A stretch of 47,974 bases of DNA from Alicyclobacillaceae bacterium I2511 (GCA_003584005.1 QXHL01000022.1:1-47974), one strand, 5' to 3'; counted from the first letter of the stretch, positions 24,993 to 33,930 are shown. Notes: generated by a model from the letters alone, not told the origin. A program made the numbers and translations.

Positions 24993-25010
24993 GGCGTGTC
25001 CTCCATTCCC

Positions 25011-25070
25011 ATTCAATTCAATCTCATCCGGTTCAATCCCAGTCAGTTCAATCCCAGGCGGTTCAACAGG
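25011..25070 (-). repeat. Tandem array, 15-bp unit x 4, upstream of the DUF192 gene
   Basis: On the plus strand ATTCAATTCAATCTC, ATCCGGTTCAATCCC, AGTCAGTTCAATCCC and a decayed fourth unit fill the gap between the cpaE-2 stop and the DUF192 ribosome-binding site. It is open in the DUF192 frame (an IELTG/IEPDE/IELNG pattern). Confidence 0.75.
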
Positions 25071-25071
25071 G

Positions 25072-26304
25072 TTACCCTTGTGCAGATTTCTTGCCAAAAG
25101 GAAGGTTGAAGCCACTGCCTTTACTGCGACTGCGGCGTGTGGGTCGATAACGGTAGCGCTCAAATAGGCTGTCTGCCAGTCTATTTAGTTCGCGCGAGAT
25201 GCGGTGGTTTGGATGTTTTAGCACCAACAGTTCGCCGTCATTGATGGCGCGGTTCATTGCTTTTTCATCGTTACCCACTTGCCAAAACACAGAGGATTTT
25301 AAAATCCTGTGCACATCACTGATGCGCAAGCCGCTCTTGGTCCCAGAACGATTGATGATGTGTTTTAAATCAGTTTCAGAGTAGCCGAGTTTATTCCATA
25401 AGTCCATTAGTCGACGGGCATTGTGGAGTGCGCTCACATTCATGGTGGAAACAAGCAAGAAATCCTGGGATGCATCTACCGCCGTGAGCACAATATCATC
25501 CAACAAGGGGGGGGTATCAATCACGACATACTCATACTGCCTAAGCAAAGCCTGCAAGAGAATTTTTACCAAAGCGGGCGTAATCGACGCAGCACCGGCT
25601 GCCGTCCTGGGGGCGCATAACACATCTAAACCCGTGGAGTGATGAAGTAAATAGCGATTCAGCACGGTTGCGTCCAAGTCGGTGACTTCAGCCGCCAAGT
25701 CTGCCAGCGTGCGGTCTGGACTTAGCCCCAAGTAGATGGGATCCACGCCAGACCGCAGGTTCAAATCGAGCAACACCGTCTTGGCACCGCGCTGTGCGAA
25801 GACGGCTGCAATGCTGGTGGCGAGGGTACTTTTGCCAACTCCGCCCGTGTTGCCAAGAAAAACGATGGACTTCGCCGGCCGGACGGATCGCTCCGACAAT
25901 ACTTGAACGCTCAGGCGTTCATAACGTTTGCGGCTGGCTCGATAAGTTTGCAATAGACTTACAGCCGCTTGATTCATGTCTGCATTTACATCGAGGTAGT
26001 CCAAAACGCCGGCACGCATCATTTCGCGAATCGCGGACGCATTTGGGTTAGGGGTGACGACGACATAGGCCCCGTGGGGATAGGCAAGGGACAACCGGGA
26101 AATCACCTGTAGAGATTCTTGCCAATTTGTCATCCCAACCAGCAGCAAATCGGGCAGATAGAGTTGCAACGCCTGCAGTGTTTTAGGAGTAGCTGGAACA
26201 AAGCCCAAATACTCAAGATTATCCAAAGTGGGACACCAGTTCTCCACTTTTTCTTTCAGGGGTTCATTGTCGGCAATCAGCAGTGTGCGTACGCGGTCAC
26301 TCAA
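25072..26304 (-). CDS. CpaE/TadZ-like ATPase, second paralogue
   Basis: A 410-residue protein: an N-terminal receiver-like domain (about 1-125; VRTLLIADNEPL, PDLLLVGM) without a clear phospho-acceptor, then a MinD/ParA-type ATPase (about 145-380). The P-loop reads GNTGGVGKST: the P-loop Lys is kept but the MinD signature Lys (normally KGG) is Thr. Downstream are DLNLRSGVDPI and VVIDTPPLLDD. CpaE/TadZ proteins position the Tad machine at its assembly site. The TTG at 26304 follows GAGGAG; an ATG at 26361 overlaps tadC but has no ribosome-binding site. Paralogous to the protein at 29795-30955. Confidence 0.82.
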   Translation of the reverse strand: MSDRVRTLLIADNEPLKEKVENWCPTLDNLEYLGFVPATPKTLQALQLYLPDLLLVGMTNWQESLQVISRLSLAYPHGAYVVVTPNPNASAIREMMRAGVLDYLDVNADMNQAAVSLLQTYRASRKRYERLSVQVLSERSVRPAKSIVFLGNTGGVGKSTLATSIAAVFAQRGAKTVLLDLNLRSGVDPIYLGLSPDRTLADLAAEVTDLDATVLNRYLLHHSTGLDVLCAPRTAAGAASITPALVKILLQALLRQYEYVVIDTPPLLDDIVLTAVDASQDFLLVSTMNVSALHNARRLMDLWNKLGYSETDLKHIINRSGTKSGLRISDVHRILKSSVFWQVGNDEKAMNRAINDGELLVLKHPNHRISRELNRLADSLFERYRYRPTRRSRSKGSGFNLPFGKKSAQG

Positions 26305-26350
26305 AGGCTTTTTCTCCTCTCCCAAGCAAAGCTTTCTTGTATCCTTGCGA

Positions 26351-27259
26351 CTAGAAGCCATGACTGAAGGTCTGCAGGATGTGGAGCAGTGCAGGGGCCA
26401 GTATGGCAATAAAAATGGCTGGAAAGACAAACAGCAGTAGCGGAAACAATATTTTTATGGGCGCTTTCATGGCCTGTTCTTGGGCCCTCATTCTGCGCTT
26501 TCTTCGGACCTCCTTCGACTGTACGCGCAAAATTTGCGCCATGCCAATGCCTAACTTTTCTGCCTGAATGGTTGCAGAGACAAAGTTGCGAATGGAGTCC
26601 ACATGGGCACGGTCTGCAAATCGCCGCAATGACTCAGTGCGGGAACTGCCATATTGAATTTCCCCCAGCAAGCGGCGAATTTCTTCCGCCATGGGATTGG
26701 GCAACTTTTGCCCAATTCTGCCTAGCGCTTGCTCAAAGCCCAAGCCTGCTTCCACACTTACCGACAATAAATCCAGCAGACTCGGCAACTGGCGCTCCAA
26801 GAGTTCTTGCCGTTGCTTTCCTTTTCGCAACAACCAAAAATCTGGCAGGAGCCAACCTAAAAAGGCAAAAGAAATTAATAAAACTAAACTCGTCCCACGT
26901 CCGTTTGTGGCGATAAATAGGGCTAAACCGACCAGGGTTGTCAGACTGAGAATGAACAGTTTTAAGCCTATCCATTCTGGGACGGTGACATTGAATGGAT
27001 TACCGCTGCGCAACAGTTGCATATGGACCCGACGAATGCGTCCCTGTGACCATCGCCCCATCCACTTTGTGGCTAAACCGCGTGCGACTTGTCTCCACCT
27101 GAGGCCTTTCACGCGGGGAGCCAGAGCAGAACCCTCTTTAGGACGTCGATTGTCCTTAAGCATGGCCAACCGGGCTAGGGTCTTGCGTCGATGGGCTGTA
27201 CTCTGTCGCAATAATAGGTAAAATAGAGGAACAAGGGAGATGAAAAGTATCCATTTCAT
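26351..27259 (-). CDS. tadC: TadC, inner-membrane platform protein (T2SS-F fold)
   Basis: A 302-residue membrane protein with an N-terminal helix, a helical pair near 95-140, the cytoplasmic T2SSF domain (LPSLLDLLSVSVEAGLGFEQAL, then LRRFADRAHVDSIRNFV) and a C-terminal membrane hairpin (ILFPLLLFVFPAIFIAIL). TadB and TadC form the membrane platform on which TadA builds the Flp pilus. The weak ribosome-binding site GGGGT precedes the ATG; the gap to tadB is 36 bp. Confidence 0.88.
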   Translation of the reverse strand: MKWILFISLVPLFYLLLRQSTAHRRKTLARLAMLKDNRRPKEGSALAPRVKGLRWRQVARGLATKWMGRWSQGRIRRVHMQLLRSGNPFNVTVPEWIGLKLFILSLTTLVGLALFIATNGRGTSLVLLISFAFLGWLLPDFWLLRKGKQRQELLERQLPSLLDLLSVSVEAGLGFEQALGRIGQKLPNPMAEEIRRLLGEIQYGSSRTESLRRFADRAHVDSIRNFVSATIQAEKLGIGMAQILRVQSKEVRRKRRMRAQEQAMKAPIKILFPLLLFVFPAIFIAILAPALLHILQTFSHGF

Positions 27260-27295
27260 GGTTTGTGACCCCGCTTAATAATGAATTGAACTAAA

Positions 27296-28240
27296 TCAAA
27301 AGTCGATGGAAACAATCCGGTGAATGAAAAAATATCCAATAATTTGGAACACTATCCCTGTTCCAATCAGTATCCTGCCAATGGAAGTTTGAATCAGGAT
27401 GGACATATAGTTCGGATTCATCAGCGTCATTAGAACTGCCAGGGCCAGTGGCAAGACCATAAATACAATAGTGGACATGCGACCCTGGGCAGTCAAGGCA
27501 CGAATTTCCGCTTTCATACGGATTCGCTCTTGGATGGTTTCAGCAATGTGGTCCAACACCTCGGACAGGTTACCGCCAATCGTTCGTTGAATATTGATGG
27601 CCGTCACAATGAGGCTATAGTCGGCACTGCCCACGCGAGCGGCTGACCGCTCCAGCGCCTCCTCCAAGGCAATACCAATTTGAGTCTCAGCTAAGATGTA
27701 GCTCATTTCCTCTTTAATGGGGCCCTCCATATCATCTCTCAGCAGGGCAAAGGATTGTAATAGAGAAAAACCTGCACGCAGAGAGTTTATGAGCATCGTG
27801 AGCAGATCTGTGAGGGAAGCTTCAAATCTCTTTTGGCGGCGGGTTACATTGAAACGAAAATACAGGTATGTCGCGGCGACGGAAACCAGAAGCATGAGTA
27901 TAGCACTCCCCACACCGCGGAGTGTCCCTGTCAAGGCCGTTAGAAAAGCCACTCCAAGAAACCAGCGGGAGAGGAATTCTTCCGGTTCCAAGGAGAGGTC
28001 TGCTTGTCTCAATTTCCTTTCTAGTCGCTCCAGCCAACGCCCCCGGTGGGGGGTCACAGGCCTCGCTTGCAGGGGGGGTTCATTGCGAAGTTGTCCGTTC
28101 GTCTGCGGTTGGACGAAATTGTCACTCCTCAGTAATTGTAAGCGACGGGACATTCGCGTACGGTTTCTGAACGTCACCCGGATACTGACCAGAAACAGCA
28201 AAAAAAATGTAAGAAATATGATGATTTCTAGGATTGCCAT
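27296..28240 (-). CDS. tadB: TadB, inner-membrane platform protein (T2SS-F fold)
   Basis: A 314-residue paralogue of TadC: an N-terminal membrane helix (LEIIIFLTFFLLFLVSI), a basic linker, a membrane pair, then the T2SSF domain with LTDLLTMLINSLRAGFSLLQ and IGGNLSEVLDHIAETIQERI, and C-terminal helices. The start ATG at 28240 has GGGGG upstream and overlaps the tadA 3' end by 13 nt; an alternative ATG at 28264 adds 8 residues. The overlap indicates translational coupling with tadA. Confidence 0.88.
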   Translation of the reverse strand: MAILEIIIFLTFFLLFLVSIRVTFRNRTRMSRRLQLLRSDNFVQPQTNGQLRNEPPLQARPVTPHRGRWLERLERKLRQADLSLEPEEFLSRWFLGVAFLTALTGTLRGVGSAILMLLVSVAATYLYFRFNVTRRQKRFEASLTDLLTMLINSLRAGFSLLQSFALLRDDMEGPIKEEMSYILAETQIGIALEEALERSAARVGSADYSLIVTAINIQRTIGGNLSEVLDHIAETIQERIRMKAEIRALTAQGRMSTIVFMVLPLALAVLMTLMNPNYMSILIQTSIGRILIGTGIVFQIIGYFFIHRIVSIDF

Positions 28241-29694
28241 GGATCGGCCCCCGTTTGAAACCATTCGTATTTCACGGGAATTCCGCGTGCTTTAAACAAG
28301 TCGAGAGCTCGCGGCACAACCCCTGTGGGATGATGATGGCCAAGCACTGCCCCATCGTCTGAGAGGCCCTGTTCTTCAAAGACAAATAGGTCTTGGAGAA
28401 CAATGTTATCCCCTTCCATGCCCACCAACTCAGAAATCTGGACGATTTTACGTGTGCCATCTTTTAATCGGGCTTGTTGAACCACCAAATGGATGGCTGA
28501 TGAAATCTGTTCCCGAATAGCGCGTAGTGGCAGTTCCATCCCCGTCATCAGCACCATCACCTCAATTCGGCGCAGGGCATCCCGTGGGCTGTTGGCGTGT
28601 ACGGTAGTGAGTGACCCATCGTGTCCGGTGTTCATGGCCTGCAACATATCCAAAGCCTCTGCACCCCGGACTTCCCCTACAATGATGCGGTCTGGCCGCA
28701 TGCGTAGGGTATTTCGTACCAGGTCGCGAATGGTGACGGCTCCCTTGTTTTCGATGTTTGGAGGCCGCGTTTCGAGGGTCACCACATGGTCCTGGTGGAG
28801 CTGTACCTCAGCGGCGTCTTCAACGGTAATAACCCGTTCGTAAGTGGGAATGAAAGAAGAAACAACATTGAGAGTGGTTGTTTTTCCTGCTCCAGTACCC
28901 CCCGAAACTAAAATGTTGAGCCGTGCTTGGACACACCCCTGAAGAAATTCCACCATTTCTTCGGTGAGGGTTCCAAATCGAACCAGATCATTTGCCTGAA
29001 GCGGATCGCGGGAAAATTTACGTATGGTCAACGTAGGGCCTGTAATGGCTAGGGGCGGGATGATGGCATTAACCCGCGATCCGTCAGGCAATCGAGCGTC
29101 CACCATGGGCGAAGACTCGTCAATTCGACGACCCAAGGGGGAAACAATTTTTTCAATAATTCGCATCACGTGCGCCTCATTTGCGAAGACTACAGGCGTC
29201 AGTTCTACTCTTCCAGACCGTTCCACATACACCTTGTAGGGCCCGTTGACCATGATTTCACTCACCGTGTTATCTCTCAGCAGCACATCGAGTGGACCAT
29301 ACCCCTCAATTTCGGATTTAAGTTCTTGAACCATGAGCTCTCGTTCTGCCCGTGACAGGGGCAGGTCTTCCTGCTGAATGAGTAGCTGAATGGTCTGCTC
29401 CAGATCGGTGGAATTGGGTTGATCGAAAGCAAGATTGACAAATCTTTCATGAAGTCGCATTTTCCACGTCTGAAAATTATCTGGAATTCTCCCCTTGGCA
29501 CTACTTGGGTTTGCAGTCGGGGACATTCGAGCACTTCGCTGAAATAATAAAGATTCTTTACCACGGTGGGGTTGTGGCACAGAAACTGGGGAATGTAATT
29601 CTAATCCGGTAGCCGGCACTTTCTCAAGGGGCATATTGGGATTGGGTTGTTGCCGTTTGTTTTTTTCGCGGTCAAGTCGTTCCATCAGCGACAC
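28228..29694 (-). CDS. tadA: TadA/CpaF-type pilus assembly ATPase
   Basis: A 488-residue type II/IV secretion ATPase. An N-terminal helical region (about 70-170) is followed by VSEIMVNGPYKVYVER, the Walker A GGTGAGKTTTLN (near 264-272), the Asp box VITVEDAAEVQL, the Walker-B/GEVRGAEALDMLQAM region and TVHANSPRDALRR, all characteristic of CpaF/TadA. It powers Flp pilus extension and, in some species, retraction. The GTG at 29694 lies 9 bp after AGGAGG; upstream ATGs at 29751 and 29847 lack a site, and the latter overlaps cpaE-1. The first 70 residues are disordered and basic/Pro-rich. Confidence 0.93.
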   Translation of the reverse strand: MSLMERLDREKNKRQQPNPNMPLEKVPATGLELHSPVSVPQPHRGKESLLFQRSARMSPTANPSSAKGRIPDNFQTWKMRLHERFVNLAFDQPNSTDLEQTIQLLIQQEDLPLSRAERELMVQELKSEIEGYGPLDVLLRDNTVSEIMVNGPYKVYVERSGRVELTPVVFANEAHVMRIIEKIVSPLGRRIDESSPMVDARLPDGSRVNAIIPPLAITGPTLTIRKFSRDPLQANDLVRFGTLTEEMVEFLQGCVQARLNILVSGGTGAGKTTTLNVVSSFIPTYERVITVEDAAEVQLHQDHVVTLETRPPNIENKGAVTIRDLVRNTLRMRPDRIIVGEVRGAEALDMLQAMNTGHDGSLTTVHANSPRDALRRIEVMVLMTGMELPLRAIREQISSAIHLVVQQARLKDGTRKIVQISELVGMEGDNIVLQDLFVFEEQGLSDDGAVLGHHHPTGVVPRALDLFKARGIPVKYEWFQTGADPWQS

Positions 29695-29794
29695 TTGCGG
29701 GGGCCTCCTTGGTGGTTCAGAATGAGTACCTTGAGTACGATTGGGGCTCATAGTTCTACAAAATAGATAGGGAACAAGGGTACTTGCCTTATTT

Positions 29795-30955
29795 TCATTC
29801 TGCTGCAATGAGTACGCGGCGAACAAAAGTGTCCATGTTTTTTGCAAGTCTGCTCCGTTTTCGGCCTAGTACAAATGGGATTCCCGAATTGGCGGATGTT
29901 TCGACCAAAGTGTAGTTACTAGGGAACTTCCACAATAAAGGAATTTGCAAGGTTTGGGCGATATCTTGAGTGGTAATGCCACCACGGCTATCTGCGTTAT
30001 TCAATACAGCGGCAACTTTGTTGAACAATCCATGCTCCTGCAAATCCGCGAGCAAAGACTGATTGTTTTGGAGATTAGCAATGTTTTTCGTATTTACTAA
30101 ATAACCCTGGGTAGCCAATTCAAGGGCGGCGAAGAGGAGAGCGTCTGGCAGGGCCGCTGTGTCAACCACTACAAAATCAAATTCGTTCTGTAAGGCTTTA
30201 AGAATTAAACGCAAATCGGACTCAGTCAAAAGCTCCATTTCCTCGGGAGAGTGGGGTGCGGGCAGCAACCACAGGCCGGATTCCTGATGGTAGGACAAGT
30301 AGGACTGAAAAAGTTCCCGGTCTAGTTGCTGGGCTTGTTGAACTAGGTCCACGAGAGTCCAAGTAGGAGTGATGTTGAGCCAAATATGATCTACACCCGC
30401 GTGTAGTGCAAGGTCAACTAAAACGGTGCTGTTTCCCGCAAGGGCCAAGGCAGTGGCGGTGTTGACGCTCAAAGTGGTTCTGCCCACGCCACCCTTGCCA
30501 CTGAAAAATACCACAGTTTTGCAATGGGCACTTGTCTCGCGTTGCCTTTGTAATGTCGGTGAAATTACTTGCTTTTCTTCCACCAAGCGAACGACCTCGT
30601 CGATGGTGCGCTCCAAGACCACGGGTGTGACAGGCATGTACAGATAGTCCTTGGCCCCTGCTCGCATGTATTGTCGTACCAGGTACCAGTCTTTGTGTTC
30701 GGACAGGACAATGATACCTACATCCGGGCTTTGGGCCGAAATGTGTTCCAAAATGATACTGTTTTCGGTGTCGCCTGGCTCAATTGACACTAAAACAATA
30801 TCGGGAGTGTCGCTTAAAACCCGCAGTGGAGCATTGTTGTCTAGACTGCCTTCTCCAACTAACTTAAAGCGTGGCAGGACATTCAATAAGGACTTGATAG
30901 ATTCCCTGCTTTCCACGGAGCCATCAAGAAGTAAAATGCGAATGAGATCGTCCAT
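29795..30955 (-). CDS. CpaE/TadZ-like ATPase, first paralogue
   Basis: A 386-residue protein: a CheY-like receiver (about 1-125; IRILLLDGSVESRESI, PDIVLVSIEPGD, AKDYLYMPVTP) followed by a MinD/ParA-type ATPase. The P-loop reads GKGGVGRTT: the signature Lys is kept but the P-loop Lys is Arg, the reverse of the second paralogue. Later motifs are VLVDLALHAGVDH and VVVDTAALPDA. It is expected to localise the Tad apparatus. The start at 30955 has AAGGAGTG; 100 bp separate it from tadA. The two paralogues share architecture and length and may act as a heterodimer. Confidence 0.85.
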   Translation of the reverse strand: MDDLIRILLLDGSVESRESIKSLLNVLPRFKLVGEGSLDNNAPLRVLSDTPDIVLVSIEPGDTENSIILEHISAQSPDVGIIVLSEHKDWYLVRQYMRAGAKDYLYMPVTPVVLERTIDEVVRLVEEKQVISPTLQRQRETSAHCKTVVFFSGKGGVGRTTLSVNTATALALAGNSTVLVDLALHAGVDHIWLNITPTWTLVDLVQQAQQLDRELFQSYLSYHQESGLWLLPAPHSPEEMELLTESDLRLILKALQNEFDFVVVDTAALPDALLFAALELATQGYLVNTKNIANLQNNQSLLADLQEHGLFNKVAAVLNNADSRGGITTQDIAQTLQIPLLWKFPSNYTLVETSANSGIPFVLGRKRSRLAKNMDTFVRRVLIAAE

Positions 30956-31038
30956 TGAGTTCACTCCTTGGCGCAAGCATGCGGGCTGGTTCAAGGTTCT
31001 GCGGACTAAGGATTCGATAAATAGTGCTGACTTTTAAT

Positions 31039-31767
31039 TTAAGGGATTTGGGATTGTATTGGAATAGAAACGATTCCCCCATCTTCTGGATTGCGCAGGC
31101 TTAGGCTGAGGGCTGCCTGCGCGGCTTCGATGTAGACCAATTCTTCCGCCTGCTTGGGTGTCACGGCCAGGGTAATGGTATCGCTGTTGGGGCCGTTATT
31201 GGCCGACTGTGTAGTGGAATTTCCAGTTGAAGGAACCTGGCCTGGGTGCTGCTGCTGGTCCACGTACAACACCAGTATATCCTGCAAAATGGTCTTTGCG
31301 ATGGTATTGCTACTGTTTGCCTTTGCGGAGAAACCTGCGAGAATGTCCACACGGTCCCCAGGTACAATCAGGTGGTCCACGCCAATAAGGCTACTGTCGG
31401 CGAGCGTAAGGGCGCGCATTCCGTTCGGAATTTGCAGTGAAAATTTGACCTTGTTAGGGGGACCCACCATACCATTCACCACTTGTTGCCCGGGTATCCA
31501 CTGGGTCAGGGTGTACTGTCCAACCACTTGGGACGGAGTCGTGAAGGCACCTGGACTGAGGCCTGCAGCGGGAAGTTGTTTTGTTGACACATCGCTTTGC
31601 GTCACCTGTGTTCCTGGGGGCAGGGATTTGGCCACAAGGACCACAGCTTTTTCCGAGCCTTGACTCTGTGACGCGTGTGTTTGGACAACACGCATGATGA
31701 GTACCGTAGCCACGAAGGCAAGGAGAAGGGCAATTCCGAACAAGATGGCATTGAAGTGCTTTGTCAA
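31039..31767 (-). CDS. cpaB: CpaB/RcpC-like SAF-domain pilus protein
   Basis: A 242-residue protein with one N-terminal membrane helix (AILFGIALLLAFVATVLIM), a SAF domain (about 40-110; VVLVAKSLPPGTQVTQSDV) and the RcpC/CpaB C-terminal domain (LIVPGDRVDILAGF, ITLAVTPKQAEELVYIEA). In Gram-negatives CpaB works with the secretin; here no secretin is found, so it probably guides the pilus through the thick wall. The TTG at 31767 follows GGAGG. It lies 68 bp after tadG. Confidence 0.85.
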   Translation of the reverse strand: MTKHFNAILFGIALLLAFVATVLIMRVVQTHASQSQGSEKAVVLVAKSLPPGTQVTQSDVSTKQLPAAGLSPGAFTTPSQVVGQYTLTQWIPGQQVVNGMVGPPNKVKFSLQIPNGMRALTLADSSLIGVDHLIVPGDRVDILAGFSAKANSSNTIAKTILQDILVLYVDQQQHPGQVPSTGNSTTQSANNGPNSDTITLAVTPKQAEELVYIEAAQAALSLSLRNPEDGGIVSIPIQSQIP

Positions 31768-31835
31768 AATCAATCCTCCTTCAAAACACAGAAACAATCG
31801 ATGAGTTCAGGGGCATCCATCCACAGGGACAGATT

Positions 31836-32879
31836 TTATTTTACCAGAATGATGCTATCCGAGACGTTAGAAACGGAGGGGGAATTTTCGGTTGGAACTT
31901 CTGGTACCCCCGGAATAACCGCATTTTCGACAAACAAACCCTGTACGCAGTGTCCTACAGAGTCATATGGGGCCGTAATTTGAAATTCGGCGAATCCAAC
32001 AATTTGCACAGTTTTTTTGCCGTTGACATCCAGCGTATTGACAATGGGAACTGTCATGAGCAATGGATTAGAGGAGTAGGTTGGACAGCTACTGCACGCC
32101 GTGTCATGGGCGGCGTCCCAGCGACAGTTAATCCCTGACCCCACCAGCCCAGTGTGTTCGCCAGGCTGTGTACTGAAGCTATCTCCAATGGATAAGGGTT
32201 GTGGATTTCCTCCAGCAATCAAGGTGCTAAGACTAGAGGGCGAAGAGAAGTCTAATAACCCGTAATTGCCGTCCTGTCCCCCATCCGATGGTTCAATGAG
32301 GTCTATCTGTTGTCCGGGTGTCAAACCTTCGTATGTACTTAAGCTTACAGCAATCGGGACTGCCCCTGTGGTTTGTTGGGTGGGGCCAACTTGTGCCGTC
32401 GCAGAAACGTTGAGGTGGAAGTCGTTTACGCCAATGACTCGAGCAAACCATGTGGGCACAGCTTGGGTACCTGTGACCTGAACTTCGTTTGCCGACACAA
32501 GCTGGACGGTATACTGTGCAGAGGTATCATTGCTTGTGGCCAGCTGCCAGGCATTGGTTTCCCAGAGAGAACTGCCCTGACTGTTCACTGGATAAGACGT
32601 ATTGACTTGCTGTGGTCCTTGACCGGCTGCCAAGTCTTGGGCTACGGATAGGGCAATGGCATCCGCACCGTTCTGATCTCGCTGCAACTGCAAGTAGGCC
32701 ATGCCGACATCAATCACCAACGCAGCAATCACCATGATGAAAAGGAGGGCGGCTGCCGTCAGAATCAAGACTTGTCCGCGTTCATCCGCACCTTTTTGCA
32801 TCAAGGCAAGTAGCAATTTTTTGATTCGGGTCCTTTTTTTGATTCGGGTCCTTAGGAAGGTCATGATGCTGTCAATCAC
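31836..32879 (-). CDS. TadG-like Flp pilus assembly protein
   Basis: A 347-residue protein. A basic N-terminus (RTRIKK twice, from an 18-bp DNA duplication) precedes the Tad-type membrane segment DERGQVLILTAAALLFIMV (about 32-55), then VIDVGMAYLQLQRDQNGADAIAL, characteristic of putative Flp TadE/G-like proteins. The remaining extracellular 250 residues are beta-rich, with several Cys (DTACSSCPTYS) that may form disulfides. The GTG at 32879 overlaps the tadE stop (GTGA); an ATG 5 codons later is possible. Confidence 0.78.
   Translation of the reverse strand: MIDSIMTFLRTRIKKRTRIKKLLLALMQKGADERGQVLILTAAALLFIMVIAALVIDVGMAYLQLQRDQNGADAIALSVAQDLAAGQGPQQVNTSYPVNSQGSSLWETNAWQLATSNDTSAQYTVQLVSANEVQVTGTQAVPTWFARVIGVNDFHLNVSATAQVGPTQQTTGAVPIAVSLSTYEGLTPGQQIDLIEPSDGGQDGNYGLLDFSSPSSLSTLIAGGNPQPLSIGDSFSTQPGEHTGLVGSGINCRWDAAHDTACSSCPTYSSNPLLMTVPIVNTLDVNGKKTVQIVGFAEFQITAPYDSVGHCVQGLFVENAVIPGVPEVPTENSPSVSNVSDSIILVK
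32817..32851 (-). repeat. In-frame 18-bp tandem duplication inside tadG
   Basis: On the plus strand TTTTTTGATTCGGGTCC is repeated with an 18-bp period. On the coding strand it encodes RTRIKK twice, doubling the positive charge before the membrane segment. Confidence 0.8.
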
Positions 32880-33430
32880 CCCTCAACCCGCATCGTTGCA
32901 CTGGCCGTGAGCGACATGAAGTTGCGACCCAGCACAGAAGAAATGAGGGGGTCCAGAATCGGTTGCTGTGCCGTAACAAGGACGGTAACCTCTTCACCGG
33001 GGGACCATGAGGATGTGGGGATACAGACACCCCCTGGATTAAACTGCACCCCTGTGGCTGACACTCCCGCGTTTTGCTCGACTTGGCTACAGACATCACT
33101 TGCGGAGTATCCGAGACTGACGGAACGGGCGCCGTTGCGAGCTGCCTCCTCCAAGGTCAAGTATTTCGAAAAAATAAGACCGAACTCGATGATGCCTAAG
33201 AGGAGTAGCAGAAATACAGGGAGCACCAAGGCAAACTCAATCAGTGCCTGTCCTTCGTCCCGCCGAGCATGGTTTTTGGGGGTCCAAAGAGAGTGCACGA
33301 ATGATCCCACCTTGCCACTGAATTTATAGTTGTCACGAAGCTGAAGGACGTGACTACGCCGGAAAAGGACCCCCGAAGCCGAGAAGTAAGGGGATGCTCC
33401 ATAGGTCTTGAGATTTCTCCGGATGCTCAC
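32876..33430 (-). CDS. tadE: TadE-like pseudopilin
   Basis: A 184-residue protein with a 60-residue cytoplasmic N-terminus, then the prepilin site G/QALIEF (G-xxxx-E-F) and hydrophobic helix ALVLPVFLLLLLGIIEFG. The extracellular part has LEEAARNGARSVSLG and a Cys pair. It is a minor pseudopilin that would be cut by PilD. The GTG at 33430 has GAGGTG upstream, but that site is the 3' arm of a terminator-like hairpin; a GTG at 33484 would read through the hairpin and add 18 residues. Start therefore uncertain. Confidence 0.82.
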   Translation of the reverse strand: MSIRRNLKTYGASPYFSASGVLFRRSHVLQLRDNYKFSGKVGSFVHSLWTPKNHARRDEGQALIEFALVLPVFLLLLLGIIEFGLIFSKYLTLEEAARNGARSVSLGYSASDVCSQVEQNAGVSATGVQFNPGGVCIPTSSWSPGEEVTVLVTAQQPILDPLISSVLGRNFMSLTASATMRVEG

Positions 33431-33431
33431 T

Positions 33432-33462
33432 AAAAACACCTCGCCCAGTGCCCTGGACGAGG
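33432..33462 (-). terminator. Terminator/attenuator between flp and tadE
   Basis: On the minus strand CCTCGTCCAG-GGCA-CTGGGCGAGG forms a 10-bp stem with one G-U pair, followed by TGTTTTTAG. It lies 32 bp after the flp stop. Partial termination here would give much more pilin than assembly protein. Its 3' arm contains the likely tadE ribosome-binding site. Confidence 0.65.
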
Positions 33463-33493
33463 CCTGAAAGAAAGATACTTGCACTTCTTAAAG

Positions 33494-33682
33494 TTACGGA
33501 TTTATTGTGTTGGCTACACTAGAGAATACACTTCCTATAGCACCCGTCACACCAGGAATGAAAGCAGCAACTACAACCGCAATTAATGCGATTAGCAAAG
33601 CATACTCTACCATGCCTTGTCCTTCATCACGGTGTTTAAGATTTTGCCAACTTGTCCAAGCTCGAAACGCCAACTTTTTCAT
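33494..33682 (-). CDS. flp: Flp-type prepilin, major pilin
   Basis: A 62-residue prepilin. The short basic leader MKKLAFRAWTSW...HRDEG is cut at G21/QGMVEY, the exact Flp consensus G/xxxxEY; the mature protein of 41 residues is one hydrophobic helix (ALLIALIAVVVAAF) and a Ser/Gly tail. It polymerises into a thin Flp pilus for surface adhesion. The ATG follows AAGGGTGA. First gene of the Tad operon, about 210 bp after a good promoter. Confidence 0.92.
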   Translation of the reverse strand: MKKLAFRAWTSWQNLKHRDEGQGMVEYALLIALIAVVVAAFIPGVTGAIGSVFSSVANTINP

Positions 33683-33901
33683 CAACAAATCACCCTTCCG
33701 TTTAATGCTCGTGAAACTGCCTACTTCTAGACCATTCAAAATCCCGTACAGTTTTCTTGAGTTGCCGAAACAAGCAACTTCTGGACTTTCGTCGAATGAA
33801 CCCCCATGAAGTTACCACTTCTAAATGGAAAATAAAATTCCGGATGTGGAGTCTTTAATGAATTTGTCTACACAATAAGGATTTCTATTTATTTCATATT
33901 T

Positions 33902-33930
33902 ATTAGAGCATCTCAGTAGATATTCGTCAA
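33902..33930 (-). promoter_or_regulatory. Sigma-A promoter of the Tad operon
   Basis: On the minus strand TTGACG (plus 33925-33930) and TCTAAT (plus 33902-33907) are exactly 17 bp apart. The leader to flp would be about 210 nt; no known riboswitch motif was recognised in it. A perfect 12-bp palindrome TCCACATGTGGA lies upstream at 33990-34001. The stretch 33683-34041 has no gene. Confidence 0.65.

Noticed and set aside
33683-33895. c-di-GMP or other riboswitch in the long flp leader
   Set aside because: I looked for conserved GEMM-type motifs and found none; the leader is AT-rich without a clear aptamer or terminator.
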